Below the pieces are notes generated by a model. The model saw only the letters and a program-made list of their open reading frames with translations, was not told where the DNA came from and ran no database searches. Source: Comamonadaceae bacterium G21597-S1 (GTDB lineage: Bacteria; Pseudomonadota; Gammaproteobacteria; Burkholderiales; Burkholderiaceae_C). From it: a stretch of 64,000 bases of DNA. Positions 25,126 through 33,034 of the stretch are shown in pieces. The first letter of the stretch is position 1. Each line of letters begins with the position of its first letter. Made by a program: the position numbers and the translations under genes. The stretch lies in NCBI GenBank assembly GCA_027214345.1, contig JAPWHR010000019.1, positions 1 to 64,000 on the forward strand. Direction: 5' to 3'.

Positions 25126-26948
25126 GGCGTCCTGCCTGCCGTCGGCACGGGTGCCGGTGTCGCGGCCGAGGCCGTACGCTGGAACACCGGATGCGCCTTC
25201 TTCGGATGAAAACCATGGCAGCTGTCGCAGCGGCTGACGACCTTCTCGTGGTCGGCCTGCGCGCCCGCATGGCAGCTGCGGCAGGAGCCGATATCCGGTA
25301 TCAGGATGTCGCCGGCACTGGTCGAGTTCTCGGCGCCATGGCAAGTCGTGCAGGCGGCATTGCCGTGGTCTGCGTGCGAGAAACGCGATTGCGGCAACCA
25401 GTGCTCGGTGTACACGATCGTGTCGACTCGCCACGCGGCCGCGCCGACACCACGCGTTGCGTCGCGCTGCACCGCGTGGCATGTGGTGCATACGCCATGG
25501 GGCGGCTGGAACATGGCGTTCAACGCGCTGCGGCTGCTCTGCGCCACCCAGCGACCGGCACTGGTCAGCTGGCTGGCGGGTGCCTGTCCGGCCGGCCTCT
25601 GCAGCAGCGTGTTGGACGTGACCAGGCTGACCGGATACCGGTCCACCGCGAGGCTGGCATAGATTTCCCGCACCGCCACCGAGACCTCGGCCGGCCTGGC
25701 ATGCGGCACCTGGCGCTCGGGAGCCTGCGGGTCGACCGACAGCCGGTGGCAGGACTGGCAGTGCCGCGCCATCGTGACCGGCGCGAAACGGACACCGGCC
25801 GCATCAGGCTCATGGCAATTCGCGCACACCAGCGCGACGCGACCGCCGCTGGCCGCCGGCCCGGTCGGACTCTGGATGCCGGCCTTGGCCAGGTGGATGT
25901 CGTGTGGAAACACCAGGCCTGTCGCGTTGCGCAACTCCGGCGTCTGGCTGATACGCAGCACCTTGGGCGGTTGCGTGTCGCGCTGGCGCATCGACAGGCG
26001 GAACGGCGGATGGTCTTTCGCGAAGTCCGACACGTTGTCCAGTGTCGTCAGCGCGGAATAGGCGCGCACGTTGCCGTGGCACTGCACGCAGCCAATCGCA
26101 TCGGCGGTGCGCATGCCCGCGGGCCCCTGGTGTTCCTTGTGGCAGGTCGCGCAACGCTGGCCCTGGAAGGTGTGCTGGGCAATCGTCACGTCGCGGATGT
26201 GCTCGCCCGTGTTCTGGTGGCAGGTCGTGCACGTGGCATCCTGTACCCGCTCGAAGGGTTTGTCGTGGCAGGCGCGGCAGTCCTGGGCGAAACCCTGGTG
26301 CGCCGACGACAGGCCGCCGGGATTCCACCAGGTATCGAGCTGCCGTCCGTGCGAGGAGACCAGTTGCCGGGCCTGCTGCTGGAGTCCGGCCCAGTCGCTC
26401 GGCATGGCGGCAGGTGCCGGCAGGGCAACCGCACTGCCCGCCCGCATCGGCGGCTGGAAAGCATGCCAGACCGGCCAGCCAACCAGCACGATCACCAGCA
26501 GGCTGAACACCCAGGCCAGCGAACGCCGGCCGATCCAGCCACCGGTAATGCCGACCGCCGCGGCCGTGCCCAGGCCCGGCTCGACCGGCTGTGCGCGCAG
26601 CGCGAACGACAAGGTCAGCCGGGGATCGGGGCGATCGGCGCCGTCGTCGACCGCTTCGACGATGAAGTCGTAGGGGCCTACGCTGATGAGCTGGCCCACG
26701 GCCAGGCGCACACTGGTCTGGGTCTTCTGGTCCACGGTTACCGGTCCGGTCGCATCCAGATACAGATGACCATCCTCCGCGCGCCGGATCTGGGCATGTT
26801 CGAGCCGCACGCGCGGATCGGGAAGGTAGATCTTGCAGGCGGCCGCACGCCCCAGCCCCAAGGTCTCGCCCGACACCGCACGGCCGACACGGGCACCGAT
26901 CTGCGTGTCATCCGGGTGGGTCGTCTCGACCAGTTTGCAGCGGATCAT
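25122..26948 (-). CDS. FHA domain - transmembrane - decaheme c-type cytochrome fusion
   Basis: 608 aa. Residues 28-100 form an FHA domain: 'LGLGRAAACKIYLPDPRVRL' then 'EHAQIRRAEDGHLYLDA' and 'GPVTVDQKTQTSVRLAVGQL', with the usual Ser of the phosphopeptide site replaced by Arg48/Leu49 before the conserved His. One membrane helix (about 143-164, 'SLAWVFSLLVIVLVGWPVW') follows. The C-terminal part holds ten CXXCH sites (C224, C240, C266, C287, C375, C397, C487, C533, C556, C574). Topology should be FHA in the cytoplasm and hemes in the periplasm, giving an inner-membrane-anchored relay with a cytoplasmic phosphothreonine-reader-like domain. It starts 7 bp after the di-heme b-like gene stop, and its own stop overlaps the lipoprotein start. 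Confidence 0.87.
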   Translation of the reverse strand: MIRCKLVETTHPDDTQIGARVGRAVSGETLGLGRAAACKIYLPDPRVRLEHAQIRRAEDGHLYLDATGPVTVDQKTQTSVRLAVGQLISVGPYDFIVEAVDDGADRPDPRLTLSFALRAQPVEPGLGTAAAVGITGGWIGRRSLAWVFSLLVIVLVGWPVWHAFQPPMRAGSAVALPAPAAMPSDWAGLQQQARQLVSSHGRQLDTWWNPGGLSSAHQGFAQDCRACHDKPFERVQDATCTTCHQNTGEHIRDVTIAQHTFQGQRCATCHKEHQGPAGMRTADAIGCVQCHGNVRAYSALTTLDNVSDFAKDHPPFRLSMRQRDTQPPKVLRISQTPELRNATGLVFPHDIHLAKAGIQSPTGPAASGGRVALVCANCHEPDAAGVRFAPVTMARHCQSCHRLSVDPQAPERQVPHARPAEVSVAVREIYASLAVDRYPVSLVTSNTLLQRPAGQAPASQLTSAGRWVAQSSRSALNAMFQPPHGVCTTCHAVQRDATRGVGAAAWRVDTIVYTEHWLPQSRFSHADHGNAACTTCHGAENSTSAGDILIPDIGSCRSCHAGAQADHEKVVSRCDSCHGFHPKKAHPVFQRTASAATPAPVPTAGRTP

Positions 26949-26955
26949 CGGCGCG

Positions 26956-27810
26956 TCACCAGTAGATGAAGACCGACACGATGTGACCGGTCAGCGCAAA
27001 CAGCAGCGCGAACGACAAGGGCACGTGCACCAGCAGCCACAGCCGCAGCCGCGCCAGCGAGCGCAGTTCGGCGCGGATCTTCTCGACCGCGGTGCGTCGG
27101 CTCAGCATCAGCGCATGGACCTCGCGTCCGCGTTGCGCCTGCTCGTCCTTGAGCTGGCGGTTGAGCTGCTGCATGCGCTCCACCGCACGCTGCGTGGGGC
27201 AGTTGCGCGACAGGCTCCCCAGCATGTGCTGGAGCAGGCTGCCGCGCAAGCGTGTGTGCGTGGCTGCCGCCTGCAGCAAGCTGTTGAACTCGTCGGGCAG
27301 CTGAAGCGCCAGCCGGGCAGCCTGCTGGTCGGCTTCCTGCAGTTGCAGCAGCAATGTCGGGATATTGTCTTCGCCCATGTTGCGCGTCATGCGCTCGGGC
27401 TCGCGCAGGAACACCAGGACACCATAGATGCCGCTGACCACCACCGCGAGCATCAACACGTAGGCCAGTGTGTGCAGGTTCAGTCCCAGCTCGAATCCGG
27501 TGTGCAGCGTGGCGATGACCACCAGGGCCAGGCCCAGGTAGACATGGGCCGACAACCAGCCCTGGGTCATCGTCATCGAAGCCTTGAAGCGGCGCTTGCG
27601 TATGCCCAGCCACATCAGCCAGACGATCAGCAAGGCACCGACCGTGCCCAGGCCATAACCCATCAGCGTGCCACCGTACCCCAGGCCGCCGGGGGTATTG
27701 AAGTGTGTCTGCCGGTACCAGGTGTAGGCCACCGTGCCCAGCACGCACAAAACCAACGCCAGCTTGAGGTAGCGGTATCGGCGATATTCAAGAAAACTGC
27801 GGTGACGCAT
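26956..27810 (-). CDS. Integral membrane protein with di-heme b-type His pattern (putative quinol dehydrogenase)
   Basis: 284 aa, five predicted membrane helices: about 14-31, 47-70, 86-106, 112-135 and 256-282, with a charged, helical extramembrane segment 136-255. Helix 3 has H89 and H103 and helix 5 has H262 and H276. Each pair is separated by 13 residues, the spacing used in cytochrome b proteins to ligate two stacked b hemes between two helices. I do not recognise a named family. As first gene of the multiheme transcription unit it is the natural candidate to exchange electrons between quinone and the FHA-decaheme protein, replacing NapC or CymA. The start ATG at 27810 follows AGGG closely. 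Confidence 0.7.
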   Translation of the reverse strand: MRHRSFLEYRRYRYLKLALVLCVLGTVAYTWYRQTHFNTPGGLGYGGTLMGYGLGTVGALLIVWLMWLGIRKRRFKASMTMTQGWLSAHVYLGLALVVIATLHTGFELGLNLHTLAYVLMLAVVVSGIYGVLVFLREPERMTRNMGEDNIPTLLLQLQEADQQAARLALQLPDEFNSLLQAAATHTRLRGSLLQHMLGSLSRNCPTQRAVERMQQLNRQLKDEQAQRGREVHALMLSRRTAVEKIRAELRSLARLRLWLLVHVPLSFALLFALTGHIVSVFIYW

Positions 27811-27996
27811 CCCTGCTCGGGCCCTCGGTGAGACGGAAGGGTCGGCCCGCCATGTGATGCCAGGCGCTCACGCAACGCGGCATGCCTGAGGGCCTCAACG
27901 GCCGGTGACCGCTATCAAAATGATTGTAGTGTCGACATCTGCCCGGAACGTCCGTTTGCGCGCTCGCAGACCGATCCGGGAGCACAAGTGTTGCGT
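27811..27996. promoter_or_regulatory. Intergenic region expected to carry the cytochrome-locus promoter
   Basis: Genes on both sides are on the minus strand (MocR regulator upstream, cytochrome genes downstream). The minus strand reads TACAAT near 27926-27931, a plausible -10, but no good -35 lies 16-18 bases before it. ATCATTTTGAT just downstream is a short dyad but not an FNR consensus (TTGAT-N4-ATCAA). The region therefore probably holds the promoter, unproven. Confidence 0.35.
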
Positions 27997-29430
27997 TCAG
28001 GCACCAGAACGGGCAATCTGGAAGTCGTTCCAGAAGCGCGCATCCTGGGTCGTCGCGAAGTTGATCCGCATCAGCGTGCTCGGCTGGCGCCGCGCATGGA
28101 ACAAGGCGCCGGGCGCCAGCAGGTAACCCATGTCCAGCATGCGCTGGGCCAGCGCATCGGTGTCGACTCCGGTGTCGACCCAGCCGAACAAGCCGGCCGG
28201 TTCGGCCGCGAAGCGGCAGCCGGCCTGCAGCGCCAGCCGCACGCTGCGCGCGCGGGCCTGCTCCAGTCGGGCGCGGATCCGTTCGGAATGCCGGCGCAGC
28301 TGGCCCTGGTCGATACACCAGGCCAGTGCCTTTTCGAGCAGAGCTGGCGTCGTCAGCGTGGCCAGCAGCTTGGTGTCGAGCAGCCGCTCGACCAGGTTGG
28401 CCGGCGCCGCCAGGTAGCCGACGCGCCAGTTCGGCGCCAGGATCTTGGCGAATCCGCTGACGTAGATCGTGCGCTGCAGGTTGTCCAGCGCACACAGCCG
28501 GGTCACGCCGTCGGGGGCGATATGGCTGTAGGTATCGTCCTCGACGATGTGGAACTGGTGCTGGTTTGCCAGCTGCACCAGCCGGTGCGCGACGGCCGGG
28601 CGCAGGCAATGACCGGTGGGGTTGTGCAATACGCTGACACTGACGAACAGGCGCGGCTGGTGCAGTTCGCAATACCGCGCCATCACCTGCAGGTCGGGGC
28701 CATGTTCTCCGCGCGGCACCGGCAGCACCCGCATGCCCAGCGCCTCGAGCCGGGCGAACTCGATCGCCCATCCCGGCTCCTCGACCATCACCGGGTCGCC
28801 GGCGCGCAACAGGGTGCGGCTGACGATGTCCAGCGCATGGGTGGCGCCCACCGTGGTGATGATCTGCTCGGGATCGGCCTGGATGTCGCAGCCCGCCAGC
28901 TTGGTGGCCAGAGCGCGGCGCAGTCCGGCGTCGCCCGCGGGCTCGCCGTATTGCAACGAGAACGACTGCAGGGACTGGCTGGTCGTCAGCCGCCGCACCG
29001 CCGCCGACAGAAAACCGGCCTCCAGCCACTCGGACGGGAACACGCCCATGCCCGGCTGCGGCTTGTCGCTGACGGTGTGGAACATGCCGCGGATCAGTGC
29101 GGCCGCGTTCACCGGCGCACGGCGCGACGGCAATGGCGACAGACCCGCCGTCGACGCGCGCGCCGCGCGCGACGCGGCCGAACCCGGTGCCGTGTCGGCG
29201 CTCGCTTCGCGCACGAAGAAGCCGCGGTTGCGCCGCGCCTGCACCAGCCCCATGGCCGACAAGCGGTCGTAGGCCGCGACCACGGTGGCCGGGCTCACCG
29301 CCTGCTGCTGGGCACATTGGCGCACCGAGGGCAGCCGCGCACCCGGTGCCAGCAGCCGGGTCCGGATGCGCTCGGCGAATCGTTCGGTGAGTTGTTCGGT
29401 CAGCGATTGACCGGCGGTCTTCATCAACAT
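27997..29430 (-). CDS. MocR/PdxR-family transcriptional regulator (GntR HTH + aminotransferase-like domain)
   Basis: 477 aa. The N-terminal winged helix (about 5-75) has 'LTEQLTERFAERIRTRLLAP', 'RLPSVRQCAQQQAVSPATVV', 'AYDRLSAMGLVQARRNRGFF'. The rest is a fold-type I aminotransferase domain ('TVGATHALDIVSRTLL', 'SVSVLHNPTGHCL', 'VEDDTYSHI', and 'YVSGFAKILAPNWRVGYLAA' with the PLP lysine). MocR proteins use PLP or a PLP-amino acid adduct as ligand. The ATG at 29430 has GGGAG seven bases upstream. It is divergent from a LysE exporter; the 163-bp spacer contains an inverted repeat likely to be its operator. It should control the exporter and amino-acid enzyme genes that follow. Confidence 0.93.
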   Translation of the reverse strand: MLMKTAGQSLTEQLTERFAERIRTRLLAPGARLPSVRQCAQQQAVSPATVVAAYDRLSAMGLVQARRNRGFFVREASADTAPGSAASRAARASTAGLSPLPSRRAPVNAAALIRGMFHTVSDKPQPGMGVFPSEWLEAGFLSAAVRRLTTSQSLQSFSLQYGEPAGDAGLRRALATKLAGCDIQADPEQIITTVGATHALDIVSRTLLRAGDPVMVEEPGWAIEFARLEALGMRVLPVPRGEHGPDLQVMARYCELHQPRLFVSVSVLHNPTGHCLRPAVAHRLVQLANQHQFHIVEDDTYSHIAPDGVTRLCALDNLQRTIYVSGFAKILAPNWRVGYLAAPANLVERLLDTKLLATLTTPALLEKALAWCIDQGQLRRHSERIRARLEQARARSVRLALQAGCRFAAEPAGLFGWVDTGVDTDALAQRMLDMGYLLAPGALFHARRQPSTLMRINFATTQDARFWNDFQIARSGA

Positions 29431-29458
29431 GCAAGGGCTCCCGGGACGGTGTGGTGCC

Positions 29459-29486
29459 GCTGTATTGCCACGAAGACCAATACAGC
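29459..29486. promoter_or_regulatory. Inverted repeat, putative MocR operator
   Basis: GCTGTATTG (29459-29467) and CAATACAGC (29478-29486) are a perfect 9-bp inverted repeat with a 10-bp centre, about 30 bp upstream of the MocR start and 107 bp before the LysE start. Related half-sites (ACTGT, ATACAGT) recur at about 29490-29542. Placement between divergent regulator and target is typical for MocR. Confidence 0.55.
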
Positions 29487-29593
29487 AGACAAACAGTCGT
29501 CAAAAACTGTGTTGATTGTGTACTGGTTTTCACGGATACAGTCAAGCCATCCAAGAGCCTTGACGCCCATCCCGCCCCCACCACATCCGCCGC

Positions 29594-30208
29594 ATGAGCC
29601 CCACCGAACTGACTGCCCTGCTGGCGTTCTGCACCGCCGTGAGTTTCACGCCCGGCCCCAACACCATGTTGTCGACGGCGCTGGCCGCCAACCACGGCCT
29701 GCGCCCGGCACTGCGGTTCTGCCTGGCCGTGCCGGCCGGCTGGACCCTGCTGATGCTGGCCTGCGGCCTGGGCCTGGGCGCGCTGGTGCTGAGCCTGCCG
29801 GCGCTGCGCTGGAGCGTGAAGCTGCTCGGCGTGGCCTACATGGTCTGGCTGGCCTGGAAACTCTCGCGCAGTGCGCAACTGGCCAAGGTCGATGCGTCCC
29901 GGTTGACGATCGGCTTCTGGAATGGCGTCGGCCTGCAGTTCCTCAACATCAAGGCCTGGATGCTGGCGCTGACGCTCAGCGCCGGCTGGGTGGTCTCGGC
30001 GGCCGGCCAGCCATCGACCAATCCGGGCGAGCGGCTGGCCATCATCTGCGGGCTGATGGTGTTCTTCGCGTTCACCAGCAACTTCAGCTATGCGCTGATG
30101 GGCTCGCTGCTGCGCTCCGTGTTGGCCAAGGGCAACCGGCTGCTGTGGTTCAACCGCGCCATGGCGCTGGTGCTGCTGGTCACCGCCGTGTGGATGCTCA
30201 CCGTATGA
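29594..30208 (+). CDS. LysE/RhtB family amino-acid exporter
   Basis: 204 aa, within the usual length of the family. The N-terminal signature 'FCTAVSFTPGPNTMLSTALA' is characteristic of LysE/RhtB proteins, and about six membrane helices are visible, including 'FCLAVPAGWTLLMLACGLGL', 'GVAYMVWLAWKL' and 'ALVLLVTAVWML'. It exports amino acids or derivatives; the substrate is not predictable from sequence. It is the first gene of a plus-strand unit divergent from MocR; its stop overlaps the EamA start as ATGA. Confidence 0.93.
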   Translation: MSPTELTALLAFCTAVSFTPGPNTMLSTALAANHGLRPALRFCLAVPAGWTLLMLACGLGLGALVLSLPALRWSVKLLGVAYMVWLAWKLSRSAQLAKVDASRLTIGFWNGVGLQFLNIKAWMLALTLSAGWVVSAAGQPSTNPGERLAIICGLMVFFAFTSNFSYALMGSLLRSVLAKGNRLLWFNRAMALVLLVTAVWMLTV

Positions 30209-31128
30209 CGAACGAGACCCGTGGCCTGTGGCTCGGCCTGCTGGGCGTGGTGCTGTTCGCGGTGACGCTGCCGATGACCAAGCTGGCCACCGGCTCGGCC
30301 GGCGACCCCCAGCTCTCGCCGGTCTTCGTCACGTTTGGCCGCGCCGCCGTGGCGGGGTTGTTGTCGGTCGTCTACCTGCTGCTCACGCGCGGTCCGCGTC
30401 CGCGCGGTCGCCAGTGGCCGGCGCTGGCATTCACGGCCTGCTGCGTGGTGGTCGGTTTTCCGCTGTTCCTGGCACTGGCGCTGCGCCATGTCGAATCGGT
30501 GCATGCAGCCGTCGTGACCGGCATCCTGCCGTTGGCCACCGCTGTCGTCGGCAGCCTGTGGCTGCGCCAGCGCCCCAGCGGTGGCTTCTGGATCTGTGCC
30601 GTGGCCGGTTCGGCCCTGGTCGGTGCCTTCGTGCTGCTGCGCGCACAGGGCGCCACCGGCATGGCGCAGTGGGCCGACCTGCTGTTGCTGATCGCCTTGC
30701 TCAGCGCCGCCTTCGGTTATGTCAGCGGCGGGCGACTGACGCCGCAACTCGGCGCCGAGCGGGTCATCTGCTGGGTGCTGGTCATCAGCCTGCCGCTGAC
30801 GCTGCCGGTGACGCTGGCGAGCCGCCCCGAGGTCCCGGTGCTCGCCAGTGCCTGGATGGGTTTTGCCTACGTCGCGCTGGTGTCGATGTGGATCGGTTTC
30901 TTCGCCTGGTACCGCGGCCTGGCCCTCGGCGGCACGGTACGGGTCAGCCAGGTGCAACTGGTGCAGCCGTTTCTCAGCATGGTGTTCTCCGTGCCCCTGC
31001 TGGGCGAATCGCTGGATCTGATGACGGTGGGTTTCGCCATCGCGGTCATCACCACCGTGTTCATCGGCAAGAAGATGCCCATCGCCACGGCGCCGGTCGG
31101 CGCGAAAATCCCGCAACCCAGCTCCTGA
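30205..31128 (+). CDS. EamA/DMT-superfamily transporter
   Basis: 307 aa, about ten hydrophobic helices in two EamA repeats ('LGLLGVVLFAVTLPMTKLA' and, in the second half, 'ADLLLLIALLSAAFGYVSGG'). 'VVTGILPLATAVVGSLWLRQ' and 'VQPFLSMVFSVPLLGESL' are typical repeat ends. It is probably a metabolite or amino-acid exporter. Its start codon overlaps the LysE stop, so two different exporters are translated together. It is followed after 30 bp by an aminotransferase. Confidence 0.92.
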   Translation: MTNETRGLWLGLLGVVLFAVTLPMTKLATGSAGDPQLSPVFVTFGRAAVAGLLSVVYLLLTRGPRPRGRQWPALAFTACCVVVGFPLFLALALRHVESVHAAVVTGILPLATAVVGSLWLRQRPSGGFWICAVAGSALVGAFVLLRAQGATGMAQWADLLLLIALLSAAFGYVSGGRLTPQLGAERVICWVLVISLPLTLPVTLASRPEVPVLASAWMGFAYVALVSMWIGFFAWYRGLALGGTVRVSQVQLVQPFLSMVFSVPLLGESLDLMTVGFAIAVITTVFIGKKMPIATAPVGAKIPQPSS

Positions 31129-31158
31129 GCACAGCCATCCCGCAACGCAGACAAGCCC

Positions 31159-32391
31159 ATGACCTCGACCGCACACGACAACCCCACCCACTGGAGCCTG
31201 GCACGCCGGGCCGCGCGCATGAATCCCTCGGTCATCCGAGAAATCCTCAAGGTGACCGAAAGGCCCGGCATCATCAGTTTCGCCGGCGGCCTGCCGTCGG
31301 CCAAGACCTTTCCGGTCGTCGAATTCTCGCGCGCCTGCGCCACCGTGCTGCGCGACGACGCCCATGCCGCGCTGCAATACGCGTCCAGCGAAGGTTTCCT
31401 GCCGCTGCGCCGCATGGTGGCCGACATGTTGCCGTGGGACGTCGATCCAGCGCACGTGCTGATCACCACCGGCTCGCAGCAGGGCCTGGACCTGGTGGCC
31501 AAGATCTTGATCGACGAAGGCAGCCGGGTGCTGGTCGAAACCCCGACCTACCTGGGCGCACTGCAGGCCTTCACGCCGATGGAGCCCGAGGTGGTCAGCA
31601 TCGACAGCGATGCCCAAGGCGTGCGGGTCGACGACCTGCGCCGCAAGTGCCGGGACGGCAGCGCACCGCGTTTCCTGTACGTGTTGCCCAACTTCCAGAA
31701 CCCGACCGGCCGCACGATGAGCGAGGCGCGGCGCGCCGATCTGGTGTTGGCGGCCGCCGAACTCGGCCTGCCCATCGTCGAGGACAACCCCTACGGCGAC
31801 CTGTGGTTCGACCAGCCGCCGCCATTGCCGCTGAGCGCACGCAACCCCGGGGGCTGCATCTACCTGGGCTCGTTCTCCAAGGTGCTGGCGCCGGGCCTGC
31901 GGCTCGGCTTCCTGGTCGCGCCCGACGCGGTGTTCCCCAAGCTGCTGCAAGCCAAGCAGGCCGCCGACCTGCACAGTCCGAGCTTCAACCAGCGCATGAT
32001 CGCCGAGGTCATGCAGGACGGTTTCCTGGCACGCCACATCCCGACCATCCGCGCGCAATACAAGAAGCAGCGTGACGCCATGCTGGCGGCGCTCTCGCGC
32101 GAGATGGTGTTCGGCAACGACGACGATCCGGACAGCCGCGTGACCTGGAACACGCCCGAAGGCGGCATGTTCCTGTGGGCCCGGCTGCCGCGTGGCATGG
32201 ACGCGGTCGCGCTGCTGGCCAAGGCGGTCGACAAGGGCGTGGCCTTCGTGCCGGGCCTGGCGTTTTTCGCCGACCATCCCGATCCGCGCAGCCTGCGCCT
32301 GTCGTTCGTCACGCCCAGCGTGGCCGAGATCGAACGCGGGGTCGCGGCACTGGCCGCGGCCATACACGAATCGATGCCGGTCGCCGCCTGA
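31159..32391 (+). CDS. PLP-dependent aminotransferase, class I/II (2-aminoadipate aminotransferase-like)
   Basis: 410 aa, fold-type I. Conserved features in order: 'GIISFAGGLPSAKTFPV', 'ALQYASSEGFLPLRRM', 'LITTGSQQGLDLVAK', 'VLPNFQNPTGRTMS' (Asn-Pro-Thr-Gly loop), 'IVEDNPYGDLWF' (Asp/Tyr contacting PLP), 'YLGSFSKVLAPGLRLG' (Schiff-base Lys) and 'LRLSFV' (carboxylate Arg). This layout is shared by LysN/KAT-II type enzymes with broad specificity. Together with exporters and the MocR regulator it suggests catabolism of a specific amino acid, but I cannot name it. Confidence 0.92.
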   Translation: MTSTAHDNPTHWSLARRAARMNPSVIREILKVTERPGIISFAGGLPSAKTFPVVEFSRACATVLRDDAHAALQYASSEGFLPLRRMVADMLPWDVDPAHVLITTGSQQGLDLVAKILIDEGSRVLVETPTYLGALQAFTPMEPEVVSIDSDAQGVRVDDLRRKCRDGSAPRFLYVLPNFQNPTGRTMSEARRADLVLAAAELGLPIVEDNPYGDLWFDQPPPLPLSARNPGGCIYLGSFSKVLAPGLRLGFLVAPDAVFPKLLQAKQAADLHSPSFNQRMIAEVMQDGFLARHIPTIRAQYKKQRDAMLAALSREMVFGNDDDPDSRVTWNTPEGGMFLWARLPRGMDAVALLAKAVDKGVAFVPGLAFFADHPDPRSLRLSFVTPSVAEIERGVAALAAAIHESMPVAA

Positions 32392-32404
32392 ACGGAGCAC
32401 GCGC

Positions 32405-33034
32405 ATGCAAACTCCCATCACGATCTGGGGCCGCCTGAGTTCGATCAATGTGCGCAAGGTGGTGTGGGCGGCGCAGGAGGCCGGCGTCGCGTTCGAGCGC
32501 ATCGATGCCGGCGCGGCCTTCGGCGTCGTCGACACGGCCGCGTACCGCCAGCTCAACCCGAACGGACTGATACCCACGCTGCAAGACGGCGACCTGACGC
32601 TGTGGGAATCCAACACCATCGTGCGTTACCTGGCCACCCGCCATCCCGCGTGTGGCCTGATGCCGGCCGACACGCGCCGGCGTTTCCTGGCCGAGCAATG
32701 GATGGACTGGCAGCAGACCACCATCAACCGCACCAGCTTCGATGCGTTCATCCAGCTGATCCGAACGCCCGCCGACAAGCGCCAGCACGCGCTGATCGAA
32801 CAGTCCGCCGCGCGCACCGCCCCCCTGCTGGATTTGCTCGACGCCCACCTGGCGCAGTCGGCCTTCCTGGCCGGCGACGACTTCTGCATGGCGGACATTC
32901 CGGTGGGCTGCGAGATCCACCGCTGGTTCGGACTGCCAATCGAACACCCGCCCCGGCCCCACCTGCGGCGCTGGTACGCCGCCTTGCAGGCCCGGCCCGC
33001 GAGCCGCGGCGTGCTCGACCAGGAACTCAGCTGA
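32405..33034 (+). CDS. Glutathione S-transferase family protein
   Basis: 209 aa. The N-terminal thioredoxin-like domain has 'GRLSSINVRKVVWAAQEAGV', 'NPNGLIPTLQDGD' (cis-Pro) and 'LWESNTIVRYLATRH' (Glu-Ser pair contacting glutathione). The C-terminal helical domain has 'FLAGDDFCMADIPVGCEI', the N-capping motif of GSTs. It lies 13 bp after the aminotransferase and touches phzF-like DNA (TGATG overlap), so it belongs to the same unit. It probably conjugates or isomerises a reactive intermediate. Confidence 0.92.
   Translation: MQTPITIWGRLSSINVRKVVWAAQEAGVAFERIDAGAAFGVVDTAAYRQLNPNGLIPTLQDGDLTLWESNTIVRYLATRHPACGLMPADTRRRFLAEQWMDWQQTTINRTSFDAFIQLIRTPADKRQHALIEQSAARTAPLLDLLDAHLAQSAFLAGDDFCMADIPVGCEIHRWFGLPIEHPPRPHLRRWYAALQARPASRGVLDQELS

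Noticed and set aside
27852-27872. Possible CRP site (TGTGA ... TCACG) before the cytochrome genes
   Set aside because: The half-sites are separated by 10 bases instead of 6, so it does not fit the CRP consensus.
27913-27928. Possible FNR box before the cytochrome genes
   Set aside because: The dyad reads ATCA-TTT-TGAT, the reverse arrangement of TTGAT-N4-ATCAA.
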